Assembly: GCF_031755915.1 (NCBI RefSeq)
Contig: NC_083386.1
Coordinates: 23,297,001 to 23,361,000, forward strand
DNA length: 64,000 bases
Direction of reading: 5' to 3'
Source: Ziziphus jujuba
Taxonomy: Eukaryota > Streptophyta > Magnoliopsida > Rosales > Rhamnaceae
The translations under genes and the position numbers were made by a program. The notes below the pieces were generated by a model. The model saw only the letters and a list, made by a program, of their open reading frames with translations. It was not told where the DNA came from and searched no databases. Position 1 is the first letter of the stretch. Every line of letters begins with the position of its first letter. Shown here piece by piece: positions 1 through 12,200 of this stretch.

Positions 1-116
1 ATTATACCCTGTCGATATGCTATATATTTATATGAAATGGTATTATGGTTTGGAAAATTCTGTAGTAAGTGAGTTTGGATTATATATATAATGATTATGC
101 AGTCTAAGTGGGAGAG
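1..116 (+). mobile_element. 3' internal end of a Copia-type LTR retrotransposon, with polypurine tract
   Basis: Non-coding 3' end of the internal region of an LTR element whose body lies to the left of the window. The purine-rich stretch AAGTGGGAGAG (about 106-116) sits directly before the LTR start TGTTAG, which is the usual layout of a polypurine tract in plant Copia elements. No integrase or RNase H coding sequence is visible in these 116 bases. The element reads left to right. Confidence 0.6.
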
Positions 117-619
117 TGTTAGATAAATTAATATTTATGGACTTAGCATAATCAGTTACTCACTTATAGAGCTCATTTATGCCATTAATGGGACTTGCTT
201 ATTTTAATATTTTGTAGTAGGGTCATTGGTCACACACTCTCTATAAGACTCTAGTTGGTCCATTGGACTGGAGGACCAACTTTTTTTATAAGCCCAATGA
301 CTTACCCATATTTTTTCTATTATTATTATATTTTTAAATTATTATTATTTTGAGTGTATTAAAAATTAATAGATAAATCTGACTTGCAGAGACTATAAAA
401 GGTCTATGGTAAGCAAACAAATATATGATATACGATATTTTGATATTAGGATTTCAAAGATCAGAGTGATTTGAAAGTAGTGTATCCATAGGTACTATTT
501 TACATTGGTTTCTATTTTGCAGGATTAAAAATTTAATTTATCAATAGCTGTATTTGAAAGATAATAATTTGATGTTTAATAAAATTTATTATATATGTTT
601 AGATCCATAAATTCCAACA
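117..619 (+). repeat. 3' LTR of a Copia-type retrotransposon
   Basis: A 503-bp LTR starting TGTTAGAT and ending ATTCCAACA, so it has the TG..CA ends with short imperfect inverted ends (TGTTAG / CCAACA). A TATA-like TATAAAA at about 394-400 is placed as expected for an LTR promoter. It is a 3' LTR because a polypurine tract precedes it and no primer-binding site follows. The next five bases, TTCTT (620-624), would be one copy of the target duplication; the other copy is outside the window. LINE sequence starts immediately afterwards. Confidence 0.65.
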
Positions 620-620
620 T

Positions 621-3040
621 TCTTATCTAGAGTGGTTAGCTTGATCATAGAGTACCTTACATAGGAGTCAGTTTCGATCCTTCTCAATGACAATATGTGT
701 GGATCTATTCCTATAGAGAAAGGATTGAGACAGGATGACCCCGTCTCTCCTTTTCTTTTTCTCCTATCCGAGGTCCTTCTTAGGTTATTACCAAAGATGG
801 AGGCGGAGGGCAAAATCCAAGGCATTAAAATTGGTTGTACGAGCTTTGCAATATCCCATTTACTTTTTGTGGATGTCATTATGCTTTTTTGCAGGGCAAA
901 TTCGGTGAATGCTAGAAAGCTGGTTAGTTGCTTGTTTAAATATTGCAGATGAACACGTCAAAGAATCAATTTTGCTAAATCGAGCTGCATCTTTTCTAAA
1001 GACGTGTCCTTTTCTCTTACGGTTGAAATCAAGTAGCTGGTAAAGATGAAAGAGTAGGACAAAAAGGCCAAATATTTTGGCAACCCTTTGTTCTTGGGTT
1101 GAAACGGAAGTAGAGTGTTTGAAGATCTTAAAAGTCATGTGAAGTCGCGGTTTCAAAGTTGAAAATCCAAGCTCCTTTCCCAGGCAGGGAGATTCACTTT
1201 AATCAAGTCCGTTGCAACGTTGATACCCCTCTATGCTATGTTCTCATGGAAGCTTCCAAAATTTTGGCACAATTAAATTGAGTAAAAGGCTAGAGCTATC
1301 CTTTGGAAACGGTGATCCCTTAGGAAGAGATGGAAAGGGATGTCATGAAAGAAAGATCGGGAAAGAGATGAAAAGGGTGTCATGGAAAAAGATTTGCAAG
1401 CCTAAGTCTTGCGATGGGCTAGGAATCAGGAGATTAAAAGACATGAATCGGGCTCTTTTGTATATATTAGGGTGGTCCCTCTCGCGTATGGAGAATAGGC
1501 TCTTGGTAAAGGCTCTCAAGGTAAAATATTTTCCTTCTTTCTTTAAACGCTAGAAAAGGAAAAACAGTTTATGAATTTGGAATGGTGTCCTAAGTTTTAG
1601 ATCAACTACCACAAAGGGTTATTGTATTCGCTTGGGCAAATGTGACTTATTAGTTAACATCTGGGAAGATCCTTGGGTCCCGAATAATGAAGCCTTCAAA
1701 CATGTCCTTAAGTTTAATGTTAAGGTCGACTTGGTCGATATGGTTGATTCTCTCAAACTTCTAAGTGGAGAATGGAATGATAGCTTCCTTGAGTAGATTT
1801 TCGATCATGCACATGCAGGAATGTTAAGGGCATGTACTGGGTGTCCAATTCTTTAGAGGATAAACCTATCTGGTTAGGGAACAAAAATGATGAGTTCAAC
1901 GTCAAATTAGCCTTTTGGTTGGATAATTAGAAATAGATCAATCCCTTGAAGTGGTGGAAGCTGTTGTGGAGCTGCAAGGTTCACGAGAGACTCAAATTCT
2001 TCGTAGGAAGCTTGCTAACAGTAGCCTCCCAACAAGGCCAATTTGGTTGCCGAAAATTGGGAGGGAATTGATCCTATGTTCCCTCAGGGGTGTGGAACAG
2101 TCAAAACGAACGTACACCTTTTCTTACTGCATAAATGCTAAAGCCCTTTGGTTTGCTTTCTCATGGAACAGTCTATGGGACTCATTTGAAGATAAGAATC
2201 CGTCAAGCCCGCTTCAAATCCTGTGCGCTCTTGGTAGAGTGTTGCCTGTGGCTTACGGAGATGAAAGTAAGCTTTTTCTCATTGCTACAGTCATCGTCAA
2301 TGCTATATGTAGAGTTCGAAATTCTTTTGAAAGTAAGTTTTTTCTCATTGCTATAATCATCGTCAATGCTATATGTAGAGTTCGAAATTCTTTTATCCAT
2401 GAAGGAAAGATTTTCTCCTTGGTGGAGTCAATGGTGTAAATCAATGCAAGATTATCGAAGTTTTGGCTGGCCTTTGTCAATGACCCTTCTAAAGTGGCTC
2501 AGTCTAACTGTGTCTCTACTACTTGGACCACCCTCCGGTTGGAGTTGTGAAGATCAATTCAAATGTGGCTATTAACAATGGTGCAGGCTTTGTTGATGTT
2601 GTGGCTAGGAATTCTGATGAAGTTTTGAATTTTTGAACCTCCAAGGGTAGCATTCTCTCTCCTGAAGTGGCTGAGCTTTTTGCAGTCCTCCAAGCTGTCC
2701 GTTTAGCTACTGATGAAGACTGGAGGAACGTTGGTTGTGAATGTAATGCGAAGGTAGTGGTGCAATGGTTGTACCAGGCCTAAGTTTGTAGTTTGCATTG
2801 GTCTGCTGAAACCTTGTTTGCTAATATAACTTCCTTTGTTCTTCTTTTGACTATATTGTCTTTGTTTGGCCTCCTAGATCAGCTAATAACCTAGCCCACA
2901 ATCTTTGTCAATGGCCTGTAATTTTGATAGTGTTGGTCTTTGGTCTGTTTTGCATATGAACCCCTCTTTTGTAAATAATCTGGATCAGTGGAGCTATTGC
3001 CAGCTACAAGCTTCTTTTCAGCCAAAAAAAGATTTTGAAC
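621..3040 (+). pseudogene. Decayed LINE (L1-type non-LTR retrotransposon): reverse transcriptase, zinc-finger and RNase H remnants
   Basis: Broken ORF2 of a plant L1-type LINE. In order: reverse-transcriptase palm with IEKGLRQDDPVSPFLFLL (about 713-770), then ISHLLFVDVIMLFCRA (about 850-900), where the usual FADD active site is changed to FVDV; an RT-thumb part with VSWKKICKPKSCDGLGIRR (about 1375-1435); a zinc-finger RT module (SLKWWKLLWSCKVHERLKFF, about 1940-2000; INAKALWFAF, about 2130-2160); and an RNase H-like domain (VVKINSNVAINNGAGF, then SPEVAELFAVLQAVRLATDE, about 2545-2730). Stops and frameshifts occur throughout, so it is not functional. Nothing upstream of the RT palm remains: the element is either 5'-truncated, as is common for LINEs, or cut by the Copia insertion. 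The 3' end is approximate. Confidence 0.85.
2263..2394 (+). repeat. 66-bp in-frame tandem duplication inside the LINE remnant
   Basis: The segments 2263-2328 and 2329-2394 are nearly identical, both containing CGTCAATGCTATATGTAGAG. The unit is 22 codons long, so the surrounding open frame (1951-2439) continues through both copies. Confidence 0.9.
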
Positions 3041-4054
3041 CTCTGAAAAAACCAATAAGTGTAATATTTTGAAACATAAACTTAATACATTACTAAGTTT
3101 TAAAGGTATGTCTTTCAAGTTAAAAATTTTGGGTTACTAAGTTTTAATGGTATGTCCTTCAAGTTAAGACCATGAGCTCATTATAATATTATCAATGTCC
3201 TAATATAATATGTTATTACCAAAAAATGAAAAATCATGATATAATATCTGACATATAACAAAGGAACTCTTTGGTCCACAAAGACAAAATGTAGGAATCG
3301 TGCCAACAGCTCATCATGGAAGAAAGGACTCGCTGAGGGAGATCACTAACTAATACCAATCTCATATTAATATAATATAATAGAAACTGTCTTTGGCGTA
3401 TACATTCCTAAGTTTTGTTGCTACCGCGGGCTTTATCCAATCGAGAGGTTATTTAAATATAAAATTAAAAATTTAAAAAAAAAAAGAGAGAAGAAAATGA
3501 AGATCCACGACTATAATTAATCTTATTATTATTTTTATTATTATTTTGTCTTACAATTCACATATAAATCATCCTGTGGACTGTACAACGTCCACTTTCA
3601 TAAAGTACATTTCATGGAAAATATTAAAATTCAAAATCATCAAACATTTCAGAACCCAATACCAATACGAATATCAGACGTTGGCTAAATTAGATATCCC
3701 ATCAGCACTGTAACAAAAGATATAATAAGAACGAAACAGATGGATACGAAACTAAACTTTAATATAAAATCAATGAAAATATTGAATAATACCATTTTTG
3801 CATTCTTTTATGTTACAAAATACAATGAATAAACAAAATTTCATATTATTTCTTGCTTAATCACAGTTTTTGTAGAGCTCGCTGATACAGAGGATTTGGT
3901 TTTCTTCAAATCTGCAAATAGGTATTCCGTATCACACAGAATGGTTAAGTCATATGAAATGTAGGATGCACGCATGTTGTAGTCATACCTAAATTAACCA
4001 CACATCGCAGGCATTGATGAATTAAGAATCTACTTGTCGGAGTAATTTGGTCTT
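3041..4054. other. Intergenic DNA and 3' flank of the esterase gene
   Basis: AT-rich with no credible coding frame. A small tandem repeat of about 45 bp (two copies of TTACTAAGTTTTAAAGGTAT with one change) lies at about 3089-3166. The right part, roughly 3840-4054, probably holds the 3'UTR of the minus-strand esterase gene; no polyadenylation site could be fixed. Confidence 0.5.
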
Positions 4055-6450
4055 CTATGTAAGAAAATGATCAATCATATGGCGTATAACATCAGCTCCT
4101 TCTATATGTACGATTTCATCTTTCACCTGTGGAATGGCATCAATAAGTAATTCATTCATGAATAAAGCATTTTTACCAAAGCCATTGGCTCTGTGTGTGT
4201 GAGAGAGGGAAAGAGAGAGAGATAAAAAGAGAGAGACCTGAATGATACTGTGAGCAGCAATCCTTTGTCTGCTGCTGTGAAAGCTAACATCCACTTTTTC
4301 CCATGGTAGACGAGATAGGCCTGTTAGCAGTTCCTCTACACAAGAAAGTCCGAGCAAATATTAAATTGAAACTAATAGAAACCAGTGGTTAAAATGCAGC
4401 CAGATTAATTTCCATTTCACAACAAAATATTGTTACTGACAAACAGAATAAAATTATGTTCATTATACAATATGCATATTTGAGTGCAAGGATAACGTTC
4501 CATATGCATGGGGATGTTCCCTGATCATGTTTAAATTGAAGGGTGAGCTGAAAGGTGCCGTTTTAGGCCTTCATCTGCAATATGACAAATCTAAAAGGAA
4601 GTTGTCCACATAACTTTTTTGCCAAAAATTTCAGCAAGCAAAGCAAAAAAAAAAAAAAAAAAGAGTTTTTGACAAAATAAAGTCACATAACAAATGCTAA
4701 GAGAACCAACAACAATGACATATAATTGAACTGAAATCTTTTCATTATGCAAACTAGTGAACTTTCATTTCGTTTGAATCGATGAGTAGAGTGATTACAA
4801 AGAACAAAGGAAAAAGGGAACAAACCTTCAAGCTCGTCAGAGCCATCATCTTCAACTGTAGTTGTTTCAGATTGCTCAGCATCATAACCCTTGCAGCGTT
4901 CTTCATATACAACATGCGGATATTTTTCATTAACAACACCTTCCCACTGATAACCATAAGTACTTTGGTCAGTGAAATGGAAACAAATTACTAAATTACA
5001 ATTATAGAATTTACAAAGGTACATATACCTTTGGCAGCTCATTATCTCGTCTTATTGATGATGTTCTCCAGCCCACGATATCTTAATAGTATTTCATGAC
5101 ATAAATCATAAATAAATAAATTAATTTCAAATTAGATCCTTGAAAGCATAGTAAAATTAGTTTTATTGGTCATAGAAAACATACGATCATAGCCAACATT
5201 TGAATATGCCACCCGGCGTTTGAATGTACGCAATGCAGACCTGCATAAGTGACTCATTTGTCATTCTATATACTACAGCTTCAAATTCACTAAAGAAGAA
5301 AACTAAAAAACCTTGGAATCGAATAAGACCATATAAAACAGGATGCAAGAAACATACATGAAGTAACAATCGTCCTGATCTTCTATCATACGTTTAAGCA
5401 ATGGGGGCTTTCCTTCCTCACCATCAGTAAGAAATAGGTGCCGACCTGTTCTCCTAAATATCAAATGAATAACACAACTTGCAGCTCTTTCTAAAGCAGG
5501 CAACCCAAAAAGAAATGGTACCTGCAAGAAGCAGCTTGATAATATAGCTAAAAATAAGGAATTATCAACATAATGAAAAAAAACACCAACAGAAAACAAA
5601 TAATTAGATGTAGATATTGCTAACCATAGTAAGAATGCAATAAAGTGTGTCACATCTAAAATACACTCACAGCCAGTGAACAATTAGGGTACATAGCCAT
5701 CCACCTATACACCACAAGTGAATTCATAAATATTTGACATTCATTTCATACCCCACCTCAACATAAAAAAGTCCGAAGATACCAAATGAAAACCGTATAC
5801 AAACCCATTTCTTTTAATCAAAACAATAACCAAGTCAACATAACTATTCTTACACATGAATATAAGAGTTCAGATAAGAGGTTGCACAAAACATCACCTT
5901 TAAAATGGAAACTGCGATAAAAACCAGGTTATAAATAAACCTTGCACCTATAGTCAGCCTAACATACTTCATTCCTGCCTCGTTGAGTGTGACAATTAAA
6001 TCACTTCAAGAATTATAAGATGCATCTAATTCTTATCACTGACAACAATTCACTAGACTAAAAAAGATGCAAAAGCTTACATTAATGGAATGATCCTTTC
6101 ATGTTATACAAAAATCCATCTCACGAAACAAAATCCAAGGAATTACTCAACCAGCCAAATGATATCTTAAGCAAATTTCGTTAAATTATAATCCCATATC
6201 CAACGTTCGAGTCTAGGGTGCCTTGCAACAATAAATCATTACAGCATCAAATTTACATCCAACTATATGTTTTGAAAGAAAGGTAGCAACTTCATCAAAT
6301 ATAAGATGGATTAGACAAATGGATTTTACCAAACGGAGGGTCTCAATGGTTATGCCTTACCTCTCATGAGGGATTTTACCAGTAGGTGAGCCCCAAAAAA
6401 ATGAGAATTTTGAAAATTATGCTCTCAATTAATAAGTGCTTAAGACGACC

Positions 6451-6485
<35 letters not shown>

Positions 6486-8899
6486 AAAAAACTACCTGCT
6501 TGTTGCCCCTTGAACCAAGATGAGGTGTAGCAACAGTAATAAAGTTCATAGCCTCCAAGCCACCTATTTTACCTGAATCCTCATCACGTTCACTAACGGA
6601 TGAATCCTCCACATTTTCACTTTTACATGGTCTATATAATTTTCCAATTGCATATCTTGCCACCAGTCCTCCCACAGAATGTGCAACAAATGATATTTTT
6701 TTCAAATTTGGTTTTCTCTGAATCACTTCAAGAACCTAGAGTTCAAATATTCAGTTAATACCAGTACAGAAAGCAAAGTCAATATATCTTCTCAGAGAAG
6801 TAAATAGATTTAATTAATCTTTAAGATACAAGGAAGACAGCAACCTCTCCTGCCAATCTCTCACCCATCACATCTACTCCATCTAGAGTCAGCCTTGAGA
6901 CATTTCGCTCACTGCCTGCAATATATTTAAAATACTTAAGTGCATTGCGCATTCTTTAGAGAAAAACATATTCAATTACGAATAACTAAGTCTTATGAGA
7001 AACCTAAAACAACCATTTTGACAAGTCTGTAAGACTTGCACAAATCCCCAAAAAAAAAATGAAAATAAAAAGCAGTAGCTCCTACTACCATTCTAATTAG
7101 TAAATGAATTGAATTTAGTTATGACTCGGTAAAAGAAATCCAGGTCAATAAGGGAAATCCAGGCGAGGGCAACAAACATAGAAGAATTGAAGAACTCAGT
7201 ATGTGCATAAACAAGAGATAGAGCCTTCTCAAGGTGATGCACATTTTAAACCAACAGTAAAAGGATCTGCTATTAGACATTGTGTTAAAGAATTTGATCC
7301 TTCATAGATCAATACAACAAAGCATTCTCTAGGTTACGTAAAACTCAACCAGAAAAATAAATAAATAAGTAAACTTATTTTTTTAAAAAAAATTACAACT
7401 AAGGAAGACTACAAATTCTAGGGCATTCAGAATATCTAGGCTCCACAAAATCACAAATAATATTGTATGCTTGCTGTCTCATTAAGGTACTAAACATGTA
7501 AACCCAGTTTCCTTCTGTCCAGTGGTTTATTTCCATTAACCAATCTTCCATATAATCATGGCATAACATTTAAGATAAAACTTTGAACAAGAAAGTAAGT
7601 ACATAATTTAGAGATTATAAGGGGATGGAGAGAGCATATAAGTGGTTGATTTCCATTAACCAATCTTCCATATAATCATGGCTTAACCTTTAAGATAAAA
7701 CTTTGAACAAGAAAGTAAGTACATAATTTAGAGATTATAAGGGGATGGAGAGAGCATATGCGTTATAAAACTCAAAGGAAACTCACATGCCCTTCAAACC
7801 TTGAGTAAATAAACACTTAAAAAGATGTCATTATTAACCATGGGACAGGGAAGAAGCTCCTTACAATGAACAAAAATTTTATCAGGGAGCATTTTAACAA
7901 ACAGCTCTGCTGCAAACTTCCAATCTGTGGCACTGCAGAAACAAATAATGAAGCAGCATCAATAATCAACAAAAGCAAACAAAAAAATTTCCAACCAAGA
8001 AGAAAGTGATATTATAGTTCGAGCGAAGCTTTTTCATTACTAACAGATTCACACAACTTGAAACTCACAAGAATCTAGTGAATTTTACAAAATCCCTCGC
8101 ATTTTCAAAAACATTAAACTGATTTCAGGAGGAAAAAAGAAGAAGAAGAAGCATAAAATTTATAAACAGAACTAAAATTCTAATTTGACTAACCAACCAA
8201 AATTGAAATCCATTGAAAGATAGGCATAACAAAAACATAACTTCTAGTTTTGGGCTAAAAATTAGCAACATTTAAGGCTAATCAGATTCTTTCTCATGCG
8301 AAAAACGAATCTTATATATAGTAACATCAAATTCAAGATGTCACATATACCAACTACACAAAATCTCATTCAATTCGTTTAAGCTCGGAAATGAAAAATT
8401 CGATAACATATCAGAAGATAGAAGTCCCAAATACAAAGAGAATCAGCTAATCCATCGGAGAAAAATCAAAAACCAACATATTCAATACCACCAAATCAGA
8501 ATCAATCAAAATGCCAAAACCAAAACCAATTGAATTATAAAAATAAAATAAAAAATTAAAGAACAACAACAACAACAAAGCATTCATCAGGAAAATTAAA
8601 AATTGAACAAAATAACGAAAATTCCAGTCCAGATTGATCATAATTAAATTGAATCCGTCCAGATTAGATCCAAAAACAATTGTTTACAAAAGCAAAAATT
8701 AAGAACAACAACAAGAATTTGCAAAAAAAAAAAAAAAAAAAGAAAAAGAAAAAGAGCCTGACCTTCCTAGGATTCCATTGACCATGATAACAAGATGATC
8801 AGCGGAAGCAGAATCAGAGGTCTTACAACTCCACACATCGCGACTTCCATCAACCGATTCCGTAGAACAAACTACGCCGTCTACGACGCCGTTTTCCAT
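4055..8899 (-). CDS. DUF676-family serine esterase/lipase (alpha/beta-hydrolase), 10 coding exons, 359 aa
   Basis: Coding exons (minus): 8763-8899, 7865-7932, 6845-6915, 6496-6735, 5358-5521, 5185-5240, 5029-5081, 4826-4946, 4238-4335, 4055-4126. They sum to 1080 bp, all splices keep phase, and the introns are GT..AG. The start is the ATG at 8899; an in-frame TTG at 8905 is not a credible start and an in-frame stop lies 30 bases upstream of it. The product begins the hydrolase fold at DHLVIMVNGILG (about residue 34), has the nucleophile elbow FVAHSVGGLVARYA (about 110), then FITVATPHLGSRG, DHIVGWRTSSIRR and RQRIAAHSIIQVK, which supplies a likely catalytic histidine. Family knowledge: plant DUF676 proteins are putative lipases/esterases of unproven substrate. 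No signal peptide or membrane segment is seen. The gene looks intact; the exact lipid substrate is unknown. Confidence 0.93.
7521..7760 (-). repeat. 120-bp tandem duplication inside intron 2 of the esterase gene
   Basis: 7521-7640 and 7641-7760 are almost identical (shared core ATTTCCATTAACCAATCTTC), differing at only a few positions. It lies between the second exon (7865-7932) and the third (6845-6915), well away from both splice sites. Confidence 0.95.
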
Positions 8900-9240
8900 T
8901 TCCAATTCACCAAAATCCCACCGATTAGCTCAGTTTTGCACGCATTGAAAAAAAAAATAAAAAAATTACGGCAAATCTGAGATAATAGGAAATTTAAAAA
9001 AAAAAAAATCAAGTAATGAAAGAAAAGATTGAAGTATCTATGGTGGTTGAGGATTCTGGGGGAAAATTAACGAGAAAGTGTAGGAGAAAGAAAGCTTAGA
9101 TTTAATGGGTGTTGAAAGACGATCGATGTTCGTTGTTGGTGTTGTTGGTGTTGAGAGAAACTGGAAAAGGATTAAAAAAAAATGAACCGAGTGCAGAGAG
9201 TAAAACCTGAGAGCGCAGGAAACGAATTACTTAAATATTT
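8900..9240 (-). promoter_or_regulatory. 5'UTR and proximal promoter region of the esterase gene
   Basis: Transcribed leader and promoter are expected here because the start codon is at 8899. Homopurine and A-rich stretches are present on the plus strand. A TATATATA run at about 9240-9250 is a possible TATA element in minus orientation. The transcription start and any leader intron cannot be fixed by eye. Confidence 0.35.
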
Positions 9241-9250
9241 ATATATATAT

Positions 9251-12200
9251 GTGTTTTTAAAAATAAAAAACCAAAAAAACAAAAAATTATAGCAAGGAGT
9301 GCACGAATGGAAAATAAAAGCACGGAAAGCAAAAACATGGAAAATGGGAATGTATAAGATTACTGTTTACTCTGTTTGGCGGTGAATTTTACTCCACTCC
9401 GCGGTTTCAATTGCGAGGAAGCCACTCTACTCTGCTTCTAAGCAATTATCAAATTTTAATTACTTGTTTTATGTAATGAAAAATAAGTATTTATTATTTA
9501 AATACAAAACGCAAAACCCATTTACTTTTTTTTTAAAACAAATGATGATATTTGTTGTTTTTAGCTGGCGTTTTGGAGGTATATAATAATTGTTTGTTTA
9601 TTCTTTATATATTTTATTTTTACATCACATCTAAGTATTTAATTAGAAAAACAGTTATCGTTCTAATATATAATTATGTTTGTTAATTTGCATCGTGTTA
9701 AATAATACAATAAATTTGTAAATTATGAATGGGTTGGAATTTGGACTTGTGATAGTGGTACGACACAAACTTTGCAAGCATTTTTTTTATTTTTTATTTT
9801 TGAATAACTCAGATTTTGCATTGTTATGTTGTAAAAACAAATAAGCTAGTTTTACAAAACTAAGATAAAAAAAATATTTTAATGAAATTAATAATGTTAA
9901 GAGTTATTAAAAAATTTATTAAAATTATTTATCAAATGATTTTATAAATATTTAATTAATTTATTTTTCAATTTATTTCTTTATTAAAAATTTTAATTTT
10001 TACCGTACACTTTTTTTGGGTGAATAACTACCGTACACTTGTACATACGTGTTGTAGACATATTTTCAGGCTTAAAATTTGATGAATATCATTATCAATG
10101 TCATTAATATTCACGTGATCTTAACCAGAAAGTATACAAAATCTATCCTAGCTTCTAACTATCGAATGACGTGTCCTTGCTCCCCGAATTGCAAGCGCGC
10201 CAGGGTTAATCTCTGCTGATTAAACGATGATGCAGTTGGCGGTCAAATGAGACATACCCACCTCACAACGCGCCTGATCCCAACGCGCTTAAATTTCCTT
10301 TTTTAATTGTTGACAAAAAAAAAAACAAAAAAAAATTTGTGTATGTTTATACATACTAGAAATTAATGGAACAAATATTGTTGTCTATCATAAAATTCTA
10401 ACCAATATATGTAATTTTTTTTTATTTTTTCAGGAAGTAGGTATTAAAATAACAACGTTTCTTTAAAGATTGGTTCACCTTCAAAATTAAAATGAAGATC
10501 TTCTTTTTTTTTTTTTTTTTTAATGTTTCTATTTTGTGATTGTTTGTTTTTAATTATTTTATAGTAACATACCAATTTGTTTATAAAAATGTTGGCTTAC
10601 CTCAATGAAAATAACAAGAAAATAAGAAAAAGAATTAATTGCAAAATTTTCTAAGGTTGCATTTGACCTTACCTTACTCTTTTTTTTTAATTTATTTTTT
10701 TATATCAAAAGCGAATGCATTAAGAGCGAAAAATGCATTTGATTTCACTTGGTTATGTTATTCTACATCGAATCAAATTATTGTGGCAGATAAAATAAAA
10801 AACAAATCAAATAATTGACATTTTCTAATAAGTTGCAAATTATTTGGTTATGTTATGATGTCGGAGAAGATTGTCAGAAAGTGCAAAAATAAGGAATAAC
10901 TTTTTGTTAGGTCCCACCATTGAAATCAAATCGTTTCTTAAACTTGGTGATCAAATTATTCTAAAATAAAAAATATATAAATATGGTTAACAAATTTTCT
11001 GGATTCATACTCATTTATAGATTTTTTTTTTTTTAATGTTGCAATTGAAAAACATTATATTTTAGTTTACAAAAATTAACCAAACTTTTCAATTTTATAA
11101 AGTTATATATATATATATATATATATATAATCAAGTTTAAATAATATTCATTTTATTTTAATAAAGTGAAAGATTTATTTTAATAATTATTGAATCATAT
11201 CAAAATTAAAATTTAAAATTTTAAAAATAATTAAATATCTATTCAATGACATACTAAAATTTTATTTAAAAAAATAAATCCTATCAAAATCTAATAATTA
11301 ATAAATATAATTTTAATTTTTAATTTTTAATACAATTTAAAAAATTAAAAAAAAAACCTCATATTAAATCTTATATAAACATGATTTAATTCCAATTTTA
11401 TATAAATATTGTCTTATTCGAAATTTATGAAACTTTCAAAGAAATTCAACATCCATAATCCAAATTATAAAACATTATTGATTGGAATTGCATATTCTAT
11501 TTATTTATATTTAATATTGGTAAGTAATTGGGAAGGGTGTCCTCACAAAATATTAAAACCAAATGGCCTTTTTTCAGCTGGTGAGTAACAAAATTCCATA
11601 AAAGATATTTATTTTCTTGGTAAGTAAGATATTTATTTTTGTCGGTAGATTGCATTAAATGTTATTTGTGGTCATCCCAACAAAAGCTATGAATGAATAC
11701 GGGTCCTACAAAATGAGCTGGCAAGACACGAAAATATTATCGTATTTCATTTTCTAGGTTTGAAAAATAGCAAGCTACATTGGTCCTTTTATTTTTCTGG
11801 TGAATAAGCTATACTGGTCCTTGTTCGTGAAAATGATGCAGTTACAAATAATAATAATAATAATAATAAGGGGGACAGTCTCCAAGGAAGAAAAACAAAA
11901 AAATGATAATATTACAAAAAAATAAAAAATAAAAAATAACAACAACTAAGAAAAGGACAGTTTGCGTGGGACCATCATAGCATATAAACGGCCAGTTCTG
12001 TTTCTCAATAATTAACCAGCTTTGTTGGCATCATCGTATATGGTCTTATCCGTTTCCATATTTATTCCATTAACATCTCGTTTGGACTTTATTGTCATTT
12101 TCAATTTTAAAAAAGTTTATTGTGGTAAAATAAATAAAAAATAATAATTAATTTACTTTTCTTATTATTGGTAATTTATTAAAAGGAAAAAATGTCAATC

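Noticed and set aside
8699..8905. Esterase start at 8905 giving an extra Met-Glu
   Set aside because: The codon at 8905 is TTG; the first true in-frame ATG is at 8899. The frame also reads past the exon 1 donor at 8762 into a poly-A-derived stretch.
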